From a virus: DNA of 49,645 bases. Below, in pieces: positions 44,001 through 49,645 of the stretch. The position numbers were made by a program, and so were the translations under genes. The stretch's first letter is position 1; every line of letters begins with the position of its first letter. The stretch covers positions 1 through 49,645 of the IMG/VR virus record IMGVR_UViG_3300030098_002835. One strand, given 5' to 3'. The notes under the pieces were generated by a model, which did no database searches, was not told the DNA's origin, and worked only from the letters and a program-made list of their open reading frames with translations.

Positions 44001-45439
44001 GATTTTTATTAAAACAAGGTTTTTTACCTACGCAAATTGCAGATAGTTTTGCTATCTCAGCCGGTGGTGCTAGTTTTTATAGAAATAGAGTTAACGCTTA
44101 TATTAAAAAAGGCTTAAGTAAATCAGAAGCAGAAACTAAAGCATTTTTAGATTTTCAAGAAACTACAGAGGTATCACAGCAGTCAGGTAGACCAGATTTA
44201 ATATCACAGCAACAAGCTAGTCCACTTGGCAGGTTGGTACTAGCGTTTGGTAACTATCCTATGCAAGCTGGTAGAATAATGGATAAAGCGGCTAGAGATT
44301 TAATTAATGGTAGAGGAGATGCAAAAACAAATGTATCTAAAATAATATATTATGGTTTTGTTGCTAACGTGTTGTTCCAGTCTTTACAGTCCGCTGTGTT
44401 TGCTGTTCTTGGCGACGAGGATGAAGATAAATTAGACAAAAAGAAAACTAGAATACTCAACGGTATGATAGATACTTGGTTTCAAACTTTTGGCGTAACA
44501 GGTAAAGCTATTTCAACTACTAAAAACACTATAATGGAGTTCAATAGACAAAGAGCTAAAGATTTAGATGAAAATTTTATGACTAGATCTGACCATTCTT
44601 ATACGTTATTACAAGCTTTAAGTTTTTCACCACCAATCAGTTCTAAGCTTAGAAAAATATACCAGTCTATACAAACAGAAAGGTTTAATAGAGATATCAT
44701 GAGAGAAAGAGGTTTAACTTTAGACAATCCTGCTTGGTCAATGTTTGGTAATGTAGTAGAAGGTGTTATAAATATACCTCTTGGTAGAATATCTAATAAG
44801 TTGTTAAACTTAGATAACGCTATGGATGCTCAACATGAGACTTGGAAAAGAATAGCTTTAATAATGGGTTGGAATACTTGGGATTTAGGTATAAAAGATC
44901 CTGATTTACAAGCTTTAGGAGAGGATATAAAAGAAAGAAAGAAGCAAGAAAAAGAAATGGAAAAAGTAAAAATAAAGCAACAAAAACTTAGAGAAAAATA
45001 TCCAAACCTTGACGACGAACAAATTGAAATAAAACTTAAGTCTAAAGAAATAATGGATTTAAGAAAACATGAACAAATTGAGTTGTTAAAAATATTAAAA
45101 GTAGACGAAAAAGAAATATTAAAACTTAAAAAAGAACAACAAAGATCTGATAAAATTGCTGAACTTTACAAAGACAACGAAGAAACTATTGATAAATATT
45201 TAGAAAATAGCAAAAATAAAAGCAAAGAACAAATACAAAAAGAAATTGAAGAATTAAAAAGAAAAAAATCAAAAGGTGGTACTAGTAGAGAAAAAACTCT
45301 TTTTAAAATGAAAAAAACAGATCAAATAAATTTACTTTTACAGTTAGGTTATCCAAATAGAGATATAAAAGCTCTTAAATATGAAAAAGATAGAGTAGCA
45401 AAGATAATAGAACTAGAAAATAAAAGTAAAAAACGTTAA
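35012..45439 (+). CDS. Giant multidomain virion protein (polyvalent, ejection type)
   Basis: A 3,475-residue protein, about one-fifth of the window. The order visible is: a strand-rich N-terminal region (1-700); helical region; hydrophobic segments near 1100-1130 and 1273-1290 that may span membrane; a metallopeptidase motif HEIGH at 1581-1585; a sigma-region-2-like helix pair near 1790-1850 (FDGRGDLYGYLNGRIRYRM); a PD-(D/E)XK nuclease-like set at Glu2138, Asp2170 and Glu2192-x-Lys2194; a HAD-like domain with DFDET at 2464-2468 and VDD at 2600-2602; a C-terminal block LGRLVLAFGNYPMQ from 3072, recognised from large polyvalent phage proteins; and a charged coiled coil from ~3200. Proteins of this kind enter the host with DNA and are thought to protect it. 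Which parts are active is unknown. Confidence 0.85.
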   Translation: MIITDGPEKANFATVEEENEFRRFVIETNPKFAELLDLDSKNTSIKRKVKQVDGQYIPVLNNPTIQKAWQELGDSYLDFQEQRGDFLTKEKEYKRITDISTSWDPDIFTLTKDVSFTDIPTNKRDIYDKFLGISSDGEAIAFGNVRDQNNPSAINPITGHAIYMDTWDFIDIYNEIWKGGKISSENTSEADLGQLFTQEYVNYLGDDPDANWDNYLVFRYNFKELMSKGRFAQIIKASGQEFDLSDYFTISDPKDYNLSGMNKVKIKRKLDGATLEFYINGKQNRKKSGFNNNWKKSDFPTTDQINRAVFLFVNGFSENAINNNRGSNDNHGGQFTFIDFTPDPYHKTFTDDAWEQNPYKRLYNTYDDNGRRIKTERQLVNFLYGDEKYKIQIVDLEKYTHSSTQESLVTSNNTPIDVNNWENIKQQNINLHQHNPLFSIIQKPKLNETYFDENNEMQIKLHPSNEGFKYQRFIENAYWSEDKNAWVWSTGVPFSTINDEGRTVIIEPKEFLISNLDLKGEQYNVGGGTGEGLSRVSYPGVLIEGELQWASDFPKLKKINETFGGGRLDYFLGTGGNYYDSYVPIKNFFSLSEDEAAKQLAAILPNAYSVNDFVPEGGMYNKHGNLFFSIDWKKDLEDKIIITYPVEDENGNQEFYQHTLYLSIAEGGGSTGGSDPVMAELMNRSRKNLVDFIEWATPQLKRIHETYNNIHQDDHNKNLEYLEKNVQENYTLSYKEKENIYQKVFEIYNENRNYAFVEEQNVDFDVHFDANLLKNTDYEDLYDEAKQFANYIGYISGYSDPTKNPSYQSILNIKAKDLVTAKLSSEKLELKFKKKGRDIANSQSLSNLTVAARNYITGVEKEVLGHQLKVQTKYEEIANHSNMELIKNFEKVYNQEKGGNIKFAPSTNYAKHEYKVPDNRFSFMYTYGGTSYDTRTITYLDEVEIEIANGEKLKIDRNAYNNVVSAYEWLEKSQKEVQDLQEQTMQDIFKIFQDSDYDRMDDFWNIASLNYSAWEKWWTKIGYGSAEVFMNLMYGGHTMSKALVGMEADPIVKDLMFDFKEEQQKTYNRFYKSDHLLGVPISANPFEKEFWTSSTLEFVGDVVTEQAPLFAMYMSPFGIFTGGVHAFGAGQFEMDMIEKNTGKKFGFMERTLTAGGYATAEIAFGYLPTKLIAPKWLGGWGGSTYVTNRLLPKRFRFVHNNKNIIKNNPKLSGMFNMSTKEYVKSRLGMFIASPFLEGYGEGVTQITQNWFLGRDPLEGVDKAIDAGFILGGGLGSLTFGGGIILNKFSDRSNLKLYQDKMVENDQIIQQINNLKLKIKLIQKRYELNNVEPSFNLKKSMDKANQDIIGLKEISNDLKSDMRDIIESEEKKVLKLGNNFLDQFKNTFNELQRIKLEAQNILDNKSISNETKTIKLEQLKVKFDQNQAVLNIMRTPKVFGNRWRAFEKSQIKEDVERREEIMGQVTTELIEGGNANPTDKQINEAAEVEYYFQEIIKDTKNKKRTKLAKDFNTFEEVEDAIKAYDNLLAQGQITQDQYNDLVQNAFNGTDLGATITLKDGTTYAYQIVRNAAKAGRTKTKVHEIGHQIAIEAFGNNSQVEAQVAEQLLNFVDNQNPALGVLLKTRIERNADGSMKINEVIPNFLELVAEGKIDFDKRENRGLGFLIGDLFGKGVSNATNTDFDFDFEGEQDAINFFIGLGKKISKDKFTLKDMAAVKRNILSTSALKGQTSKFKKQIQHSKDVAKTNLNSYALDEDGKFNEELYKPNSPVIANELPGMIRAQINNYFNKRPALQVTEDGKQEMEADVMFRLYNVSKTGKSDVNSFDGRGDLYGYLNGRIRYRMLDHFKSPSSVVTNFSQKDINELQEGLLEDTQPDVQPSVSKQKVRTLKDLSDLDLNNISEIKAEIQAEVEALIESNPDNLQAELDKIIKKEFRKIIIKDMGKISQKKGQLIISDEYSMFFAENYKDIVDALSVDVIKNNYNNLFEITEVSKEDVKKIDEETGKKTYYRKGIFNIKGNKAIFTNYFIQGGYTTLKDRQSALATLIAESISKEAVDNYILENSNNENAVIDAKIRKISESLDKNKNEFKTFDNIQYSKYNREIEAQQFLSVLRKEIQLEVNRKKKNGKPFHQDKGRAAEQAINNILQRYEDTMPGFIVVVKKATEKDNMADLSIGFKIDEDAGLEEFQLVNIEIKLDAQKIKLTSKSITEYDFTNDFVSVKNDNLESINYTDAFQGSKKVFKQFYEKANELIEDINNGRFLDKDGKVVKAKITIPLMRTSKDFMPQIVYDKLKEGGYVKAILETNNKVLNEDHVIEHHANKKHPASYIELIGNGLFSLGPDMFFNGKVPPLEMQVEGVFTVSKNSEQPSRAKATKGIKLRKKEYGLDMVTAKPRFVSRPIEGSVGFSNYSLADQRSMTDLSNMHTKPFVTINKSTKSNLTISQALLKARPVINYSKESRGMSAFDFDETLIIEGENFIEAKNPETGEIVKISSGRWPLDGPSYANLGYTFDFKDFVNVRGGIDGPLLTKLRNRIKKYGAENNYILTARPPESATAIHGWLKTKDIDLPLKNITGLGNSTGEAKAIWIAGKYAEGYNDIYFVDDALPNVKAVADIIDQLDIKGKSVQAKIQFSKDMSKEFNKIIQQTTGVPAAVKFSDVQAKLRGKGFKFNGIIPSSAQDFAGLLYNLIGKGKQGEKQFDILKKALIDPFARGIDELNTVRQKAAEDYSNILKELPEVKSDLNRLLKKFKDIDIPKSINEFTVDQAVRVYLWNKAGFEIPGLSIRDQRALSKFVKSQDDLVYFADVIGKISKRQDGYAAPSEYWLTENIAYDLMSDGAIGDMRADFLADWIENKNEIFSSDNLNKLLAIYGAKYVEALKDILYRMETGRQRPTGNNRLTNEFMNWTNGAIGSIMFFNIRSAVLQTISAVNYINWSDNNPLLAAKAFANQPQYWKDFVMIFNSDFLKQRRAGNKRGINEQELSQAVAGKGAYEQSKAAIRFLLKQGFLPTQIADSFAISAGGASFYRNRVNAYIKKGLSKSEAETKAFLDFQETTEVSQQSGRPDLISQQQASPLGRLVLAFGNYPMQAGRIMDKAARDLINGRGDAKTNVSKIIYYGFVANVLFQSLQSAVFAVLGDEDEDKLDKKKTRILNGMIDTWFQTFGVTGKAISTTKNTIMEFNRQRAKDLDENFMTRSDHSYTLLQALSFSPPISSKLRKIYQSIQTERFNRDIMRERGLTLDNPAWSMFGNVVEGVINIPLGRISNKLLNLDNAMDAQHETWKRIALIMGWNTWDLGIKDPDLQALGEDIKERKKQEKEMEKVKIKQQKLREKYPNLDDEQIEIKLKSKEIMDLRKHEQIELLKILKVDEKEILKLKKEQQRSDKIAELYKDNEETIDKYLENSKNKSKEQIQKEIEELKRKKSKGGTSREKTLFKMKKTDQINLLLQLGYPNRDIKALKYEKDRVAKIIELENKSKKR

Positions 45440-45477
45440 AAAAGTGTAATACTATAATAATAAAGTAAACTATAAAA

Positions 45478-45759
45478 ATGGCAAAAGAATTAAATGAAGA
45501 TACGGGCTTCGTATTAAGTGTAAAAACAATAATAGCTTTAGGCTTTGCAGTAGCTACTTTAGCAGGTATGTGGTTTACACTACAGGCAGATATAGCTGAA
45601 GCTAAAGAGCTACCACCACCACTTGATCCAGAAGTAACCCGTATGGAGTTTGACATGAAAGATCAAATGATACGACAAACTATTATGGACACACAAGAGG
45701 ATGTTCAAGAAATAAAAGTTACTCTTGAAAAAATAGAAGACAAATTATATGACAGATAA
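45478..45759 (+). CDS. Membrane-anchored coiled-coil protein (93 aa)
   Basis: A membrane helix (residues 15-35, VKTIIALGFAVATLAGMWFT) is followed by a short Pro-rich hinge (ELPPPLDPE) and a C-terminal coiled coil (VQEIKVTLEKIEDKLYDR). I recognise this plan from marine phages, where it may be a spanin-like or holin-associated protein, but it lacks a lipobox or a second spanin gene. It starts the right-end cassette and overlaps the next gene by 11 bases. Confidence 0.78.
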   Translation: MAKELNEDTGFVLSVKTIIALGFAVATLAGMWFTLQADIAEAKELPPPLDPEVTRMEFDMKDQMIRQTIMDTQEDVQEIKVTLEKIEDKLYDR

Positions 45760-46114
45760 TGAAATTCCCTCGCCAAAAATATACACCGTTTACTTATTAA
45801 TAATACTACTTGTATTATTATCAACCGTTTCTTTTGGTCAAATAACGGTAAAACATTTTAATGCTGGGTGGAACAGTGCTAATGGTGTTGATTGGATAAT
45901 GGATTTAAAAGATTGCAATACCAAAGGTTATGTTGATATAGCTAAAGATACAGAAGCGCAGAAAAAATATAAAATAGCAGTCGTACCAACTATTATAATA
46001 TTTAAAGACGGTGAAGAGGTTGCTAGATTCCAAGCTGATTTAAGCTTTAAGTTGCTAGCGACTAGAGAAGAAGTACAAGAGGAAATAGATAACCAACTAA
46101 TGAGTGATTTTTAA
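45749..46114 (+). CDS. Secreted or anchored thioredoxin-fold protein lacking CxxC
   Basis: A hydrophobic segment (14-33, VYLLIILLVLLSTVSFGQ) ends in SFGQ, the usual Bacteroidetes signal-peptidase site. The remainder has a thioredoxin-like order, with VKHFNAGWNSANG, KYKIAVVPTIIIFKDGEEVA (the cis-proline loop V-P-T) and a final helix. The active-site pair is missing; only one Cys (in LKDC) is present. It cannot be a normal disulfide oxidoreductase and may act as a binding partner. It overlaps the previous gene and joins the next by TAATATG. Confidence 0.82.
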   Translation: MTDNEIPSPKIYTVYLLIILLVLLSTVSFGQITVKHFNAGWNSANGVDWIMDLKDCNTKGYVDIAKDTEAQKKYKIAVVPTIIIFKDGEEVARFQADLSFKLLATREEVQEEIDNQLMSDF

Positions 46115-46115
46115 T

Positions 46116-46292
46116 ATGGCATATATACAAAACAAAAATCCATTTTTATTAAAGAAAAGACAAAAAGACGCTATGGAAAGACATTCTGAACATCATAGTA
46201 AAAAACATATGGATTTAATGAAAAAACTAATGAACGAAGGTAAAACATTTACAGAGGCCCATAAATTAGCAATGGAAAAAGTAGGAAAATAA
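46116..46292 (+). CDS. Small basic His-rich helical protein (58 aa)
   Basis: I place the start at MAYIQNKNPFLLKKRQ (46116) because it sits on a TAATATG junction; an in-frame Met four codons earlier lies inside the upstream gene. The rest (ERHSEHHSKKHMDLMKKLMN) is basic with five His in a row of short spacings and then KTFTEAHKLAMEKVGK. It is probably a small helical protein. No family is recognised. It shares its last base with the ATG of the next gene. Confidence 0.7.
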   Translation: MAYIQNKNPFLLKKRQKDAMERHSEHHSKKHMDLMKKLMNEGKTFTEAHKLAMEKVGK

Positions 46293-46507
46293 TGTGGGAT
46301 CTATTTAAAGATAAAAACGAAATCAACGAAAAAAATGTAATAGGGTTTGCTTCTTTTGTTCTTATGGTTATGTTTGCTATCACAGATTTAATAACAGGTT
46401 TTTGTGGTCAGGAGCTTGTAATAAACAATACAATATATAATTCTTTTGTTTTTGTAACATTAGGATGTTTTGGGATTAGTTCCTTTGAAAAAATTAAAAA
46501 ACAATGA
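46292..46507 (+). CDS. Small two-helix membrane protein (71 aa)
   Basis: Two hydrophobic helices (NVIGFASFVLMVMFAITDLI and SFVFVTLGCFGISS) with an acidic N-terminus and a basic end suit a small inner-membrane protein of holin or antiholin type. This layout matches many small phage membrane proteins, but no named family is recognised. It overlaps the adhesin gene by 4 bases (ATGA) and the preceding gene by 1. Confidence 0.72.
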   Translation: MWDLFKDKNEINEKNVIGFASFVLMVMFAITDLITGFCGQELVINNTIYNSFVFVTLGCFGISSFEKIKKQ

Positions 46508-49248
46508 AGAAAATATTATTTATATTATTATTACCTTTAATAAGTTTTGGTCAGGCTATAAATACCTTCCCTTGGATTCATGATTTTGAAAATATTGTAG
46601 GTTTAGAACAAGATACAAACGACAATGGAGACTGGTGGTTAATGCAAGGCCCAACAGGTTCTTTTAATACTGGGCCATCAGGTGATCACACTACGGGTGG
46701 TGGGATATATTATTATACAGAAGCTTCAGGCGCAGGTTATCCAAATAAAACGTTTGTAACGTATACACCAACTTTTGATATATCTACAACTCCTGGAAAA
46801 GTATTATCGTTCTGGTATCACATGTATGGAGCTGCTATGGGTGATTTAGAGATAGGTATTTTAACAAATGGTAGTTATATACCCGTTGATACAATATCTG
46901 GCAACCAGGGTGATATGTGGAAGTTTGCATATTATCCACTTCCCGCAGACAGTGTGTTTCAAATAGCTTTTAAAGCTACTACTGGAACTAGTTTTACCAG
47001 CGACATATGTATAGATGATATAATGGTTAGTGATCCGTTTAATTTCGTTTATGGATGTACTGATTCTGTATCTTCAAATTATGATTCAACAGCTACTATT
47101 AATGATGGTAGTTGTATTTATGTTTTTGGATGTATCGATCCTAATGCTACTAATTACAATCCATGGGCAAATGTTGACGATGGAAGCTGCGTGCAAAATG
47201 TTGTTTGTAATCCTGGTCAATCTTTATTAGATGTTGCTATTAAACTAGATAATTGGCCTGGTGAAACTTCTTGGTATATAACCGTTGATGGAGTAGTAAC
47301 TTATTCTGTGGCATCTGGAACTTATAATTATACGCAAACAGGACAAACCGTACATACTCAAGTTTGTGTGCCTGTCGGGGACACTGTAATATTTACTATT
47401 GAAGATACTTATGGTGATGGTATAGGTGGAGGATCTGTTGTTGGTAGCTGTGTAGTTACTAATTTAGATTGTGAAGATACGGTGTTTGTTTTAAGCCCAC
47501 CAAACTTTGGTGTTATAGCTACATCTAATCCTTATGTATCTGATACTTGTAGTGATAACGACACTATATACGGGTGTACTAATCCTACCTATATAGAATA
47601 TGATTCATTAGCTACTCACGATGACGGTAGTTGTGTGACACTAGCTACTTATGGGTGTACAGATTCAACAGCTTTTAACTATGATCCTAATGCTGATTAT
47701 ATGTTATTAACGTCTCCTTGTATTTATGATTTAATATTGTATGACGCTGGTGGTGATTCATGGGGTAACTGTTGGCTAGGTGTTGAGCAGGGTGATTCGT
47801 TGTATCAATTTAGAATAGATCAAAACGGTGTTTATTCTGATACTTTTGAATTAGTACTAAACTCTAATGATGAAGTTTATTTTTATTATTTTGAAATACC
47901 TACAATACAGCAAAACTCTCAGCAATTAGATATACAGACAATACAAAACTCTTTTAAGGTAGAGAATAACTTCGGTGTTATAATACATGAAGGAGATAAT
48001 CCTTGGCCTGGTCCAAATGAAAATAAATTAAGAAATTATAGAAGCGCTTTAGATATTTATGAAGCGCAACCTTACTGTGGAAATGAATGTATACCAGTAG
48101 TTATGGGATGTATGGATATGACAGCTTACAACTACGACTCCACAGCAAACACTAACGATACATGTTATTATAATCCTGGTTGTACAAATCCAGGTTATTT
48201 AGAATATTACACTCAAGGGTATACAGCGGATATAGACGATGGAAGTTGTAATGATTTAGCGATATTTGGTTGTACAGATAGTACGGCTTTTAATTATGAT
48301 AGTACAGCTAATGTAGATAATGGTGGTTGTATTCCCGTTGTTTTAGGATGTATGAACTCTTTAGCTTTTAATTACAATCCACAGGCTAATACACCTGATA
48401 CTTGCATCGCTGTTGTATATGGCTGTACTTCCCCTATAGCCTTCAATTATGACAGTTTAGCAAATACTGATGATGGGAGTTGTATAGGGGTAACTTACGG
48501 TTGTACAGATAGTACTATGTGGAATTACTCTCCTAGTGCTAATGTAGACGATGGATCTTGTGTGCCTTATATATTCGGCTGTATGGATCCAACTATGTGG
48601 AACTATAATCCTGATGCTAATACAGATAATGGGTCGTGTATAGCATTTGTTTATGGATGTACTGACTCAACAATGTTTAACTTTAATCCTTTAGCTAATA
48701 CAGACAATGGAAACTGCATACCTTATATTTATGGTTGTACTGATCCTTCTATGCTTAATTACAATCCTCAAGCAAACACAGAAGATTTCAGTTGTATATC
48801 ATTTATTTATGGGTGTATGGATTCTACTGCTCTTAACTATGATTCAACTGCTAATACAGACAACGGTTCTTGTATCGAAATCGTTACAGGTTGTATGGAC
48901 CAAGGTGCTTGGAATTACGATGTCTTGGCAAACGTCCACGATACTAGCGTTTGTCTTTACGACGCTGGTTGTATTACTGGTCCTGGTAATCCTTATTGGT
49001 TAAACGATCCTTGTTATGAATGGGTTATATTAGTAGATGATTATTGTTGTGAGAATGCTTGGGATAGTATATGTCAATTAACGTATAATCACTGCGATGG
49101 AACTTGGTCAGGGCCACTTCCAAAAAGATTCGACAAAGAATTAATTATGGTTACCGATATATTAGGTAGACCAGCGAAACCGGGTAATAACAAAATATTG
49201 TTCTTTATATATAGTGATGGAACGGTAGAAAAGAGATTAATAAAATGA
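46504..49248 (+). CDS. Secreted repeat adhesin with T9SS-like C-terminal signal
   Basis: A 914-residue exported protein. The signal peptide MKKILFILLLPLISFGQ has the SFGQ cleavage site. Residues ~20-180 match a MAM-like domain (FPWIHDFENI, DTNDNGDWWLMQGPTGS, YYYTEASGAG). From 184 to 816 there are about 15 copies of a Cys-bounded repeat (G-C-T/M-D...A-NY-P-A-T-DNGSC), broken by two beta inserts. A CCENAWDSIC module follows. The last 36 residues (VTDILGRPAKPGNNKI, FFIYSDGTVEKRLIK) resemble the C-terminal sorting domain used by flavobacteria for type IX secretion. It is probably exported to the host surface. It could be a tail appendage, but the host-type signals argue against that. Confidence 0.83.
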   Translation: MKKILFILLLPLISFGQAINTFPWIHDFENIVGLEQDTNDNGDWWLMQGPTGSFNTGPSGDHTTGGGIYYYTEASGAGYPNKTFVTYTPTFDISTTPGKVLSFWYHMYGAAMGDLEIGILTNGSYIPVDTISGNQGDMWKFAYYPLPADSVFQIAFKATTGTSFTSDICIDDIMVSDPFNFVYGCTDSVSSNYDSTATINDGSCIYVFGCIDPNATNYNPWANVDDGSCVQNVVCNPGQSLLDVAIKLDNWPGETSWYITVDGVVTYSVASGTYNYTQTGQTVHTQVCVPVGDTVIFTIEDTYGDGIGGGSVVGSCVVTNLDCEDTVFVLSPPNFGVIATSNPYVSDTCSDNDTIYGCTNPTYIEYDSLATHDDGSCVTLATYGCTDSTAFNYDPNADYMLLTSPCIYDLILYDAGGDSWGNCWLGVEQGDSLYQFRIDQNGVYSDTFELVLNSNDEVYFYYFEIPTIQQNSQQLDIQTIQNSFKVENNFGVIIHEGDNPWPGPNENKLRNYRSALDIYEAQPYCGNECIPVVMGCMDMTAYNYDSTANTNDTCYYNPGCTNPGYLEYYTQGYTADIDDGSCNDLAIFGCTDSTAFNYDSTANVDNGGCIPVVLGCMNSLAFNYNPQANTPDTCIAVVYGCTSPIAFNYDSLANTDDGSCIGVTYGCTDSTMWNYSPSANVDDGSCVPYIFGCMDPTMWNYNPDANTDNGSCIAFVYGCTDSTMFNFNPLANTDNGNCIPYIYGCTDPSMLNYNPQANTEDFSCISFIYGCMDSTALNYDSTANTDNGSCIEIVTGCMDQGAWNYDVLANVHDTSVCLYDAGCITGPGNPYWLNDPCYEWVILVDDYCCENAWDSICQLTYNHCDGTWSGPLPKRFDKELIMVTDILGRPAKPGNNKILFFIYSDGTVEKRLIK
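47053..48954 (+). repeat. About 15 Cys-bounded ~21-residue coding repeats
   Basis: The nucleotide sequence repeats GGNTGTAYNGAT...AAYTAYGAY...GAYGGNAGYTGT-type units, each encoding GCTDSTAFNYDSTANVDNGSC-like sequence. Units differ widely in codon choice, so they are old duplications rather than recent ones. Two non-repeat inserts divide the array (about 229-360 and 440-535 in the protein). Paired Cys probably form one disulfide per repeat outside the cell. Confidence 0.85.
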
Positions 49249-49645
49249 AAAGACTACTAATATTATTATTGATTACTTTAATATCTTGCGCTGCTACAAA
49301 AACTTGTTGTGGACAATTTAGTTATAAAGGTTATGATTATAACATTCAAGATATTTTAAAAAATCAATTAAAGTTTTCTACTATATATGGAGCTGTAAAT
49401 GGTGGTACATCTATATCTGATATTAAACAATTTTCAGTTATAGACGGATTACAAACATCAATGATAGAAACTCCTTATGATTATTCTTTTACTTTAGGTA
49501 TAAGAAAAATCGCAAGATTTGGATATGAAAATAAAGCTAATACTTTTTATGATGGCACAGAGTCTAATTATACAGACGCTGCTACGGTTGGTAAAGTACA
49601 AGGTTTTGAATATTTATTTGAAATAGATTACGCTAGACAGCAAGG
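49245..49645 (+). CDS. Exported protein, probable lipoprotein, cut by the window edge
   Basis: The frame opens at ATGA with the adhesin stop and runs 133 codons to the edge without a stop. It begins MKRLLILLLITLISCAATKT; LISC fits a lipoprotein signal with Cys15. Beyond it are LKFSTIYGAVNGGTSISDIK and FTLGIRKIARFGYENKANTF, ending at FEYLFEIDYARQQ, with the alternating polar and hydrophobic strands of an outer-membrane or surface beta protein. I recall similar sequences in marine phages without a tested function. Its coupling to the adhesin suggests they act together at the host envelope. Confidence 0.75.
   Translation, partial: MKRLLILLLITLISCAATKTCCGQFSYKGYDYNIQDILKNQLKFSTIYGAVNGGTSISDIKQFSVIDGLQTSMIETPYDYSFTLGIRKIARFGYENKANTFYDGTESNYTDAATVGKVQGFEYLFEIDYARQQ

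Noticed and set aside
1-49645. Recoded stop codons, as seen in some crAss-like phages
   Set aside because: TAG and TGA end genes at tight, coupled junctions (for example at 842-844, 14481, 16914-16916 and 49248), and the core genes read through without internal TAG or TGA.
1-49645. tRNA genes, CRISPR arrays, insertion sequences or an integrase
   Set aside because: Reading both strands I found no cloverleaf with GTTC-type arms, no regularly spaced long repeats beyond those listed, and no transposase or integrase motifs. This is a by-eye negative; a tRNA scan would be decisive.

Overview
The window is a 49.6 kb fragment of a tailed-phage genome, open at both ends. It is AT-rich, reads in the standard bacterial code (TAA, TAG and TGA all end genes), and has almost no Shine-Dalgarno sites: most starts follow A/T-rich leaders such as TAAAATTAAATG or sit on TAATATG and ATGA stop-start junctions. 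Three things point to a Bacteroidetes (flavobacterium-like, probably marine) host: the A-rich starts, signal peptides ending in SFGQ, and a secreted protein whose last ~36 residues resemble a flavobacterial type IX secretion (T9SS) sorting tail. The structural set (terminase, portal, scaffold, capsid, two short-tail adaptor-like proteins, a 1,870-residue tail protein, a 3,475-residue internal virion protein) with no sheath, tube or tape-measure gene suggests a podovirus related to uncultured marine phages and distantly to crAss-like phages. This placement is from memory of the families; no search was run.

Left arm (1-6,240, minus strand): about 20 very small genes, mostly of unknown function and probably early. 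They include a lipoprotein, membrane peptides, a duplicated gene pair and several genes of 46-57 codons found by reading the sequence. The arm carries six copies of one promoter-like element, each with a CGRACY box and a GATAAT box exactly 17 bases apart. One promoter overlaps the T-tract of an intrinsic terminator. Two have TGCTRTACAY repeats at an identical distance upstream. The same 10-mer also lies inside several of the minus-strand coding regions.

Divergent region (6,240-6,545): no canonical gene; holds G-rich tracts and a small palindrome, and is the likely place for the rightward promoter and perhaps an origin.

Right arm (6,546-49,645, plus strand): small basic proteins sharing an N-terminal motif; a groEL-groES pair in reversed order; small virion-like proteins; a winged-helix protein; a small HExxH peptidase; a holin-like protein; a tandem GroES-like protein beside a probable small terminase; then large terminase, portal, scaffold and capsid, ending in a strong terminator. 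Tail and adaptor genes follow, then a peptidase-S74 chaperone protein, a peptidoglycan-binding protein and the giant protein with peptidase-, nuclease- and HAD-like segments. The right end is an envelope-directed cassette: a membrane coiled-coil protein, a secreted thioredoxin-fold protein, small membrane proteins, a 914-residue repeat adhesin with the T9SS-like tail, and the start of another exported protein.

The genes read as an assembly, delivery and host-surface programme. The chaperonins probably fold virion proteins, the giant protein and its neighbours probably enter the host with the DNA, and the right-end cassette probably alters the infected cell's surface. The most unusual points are two separate GroES-type proteins, the apparent T9SS cargo, and the shared left-arm DNA elements.
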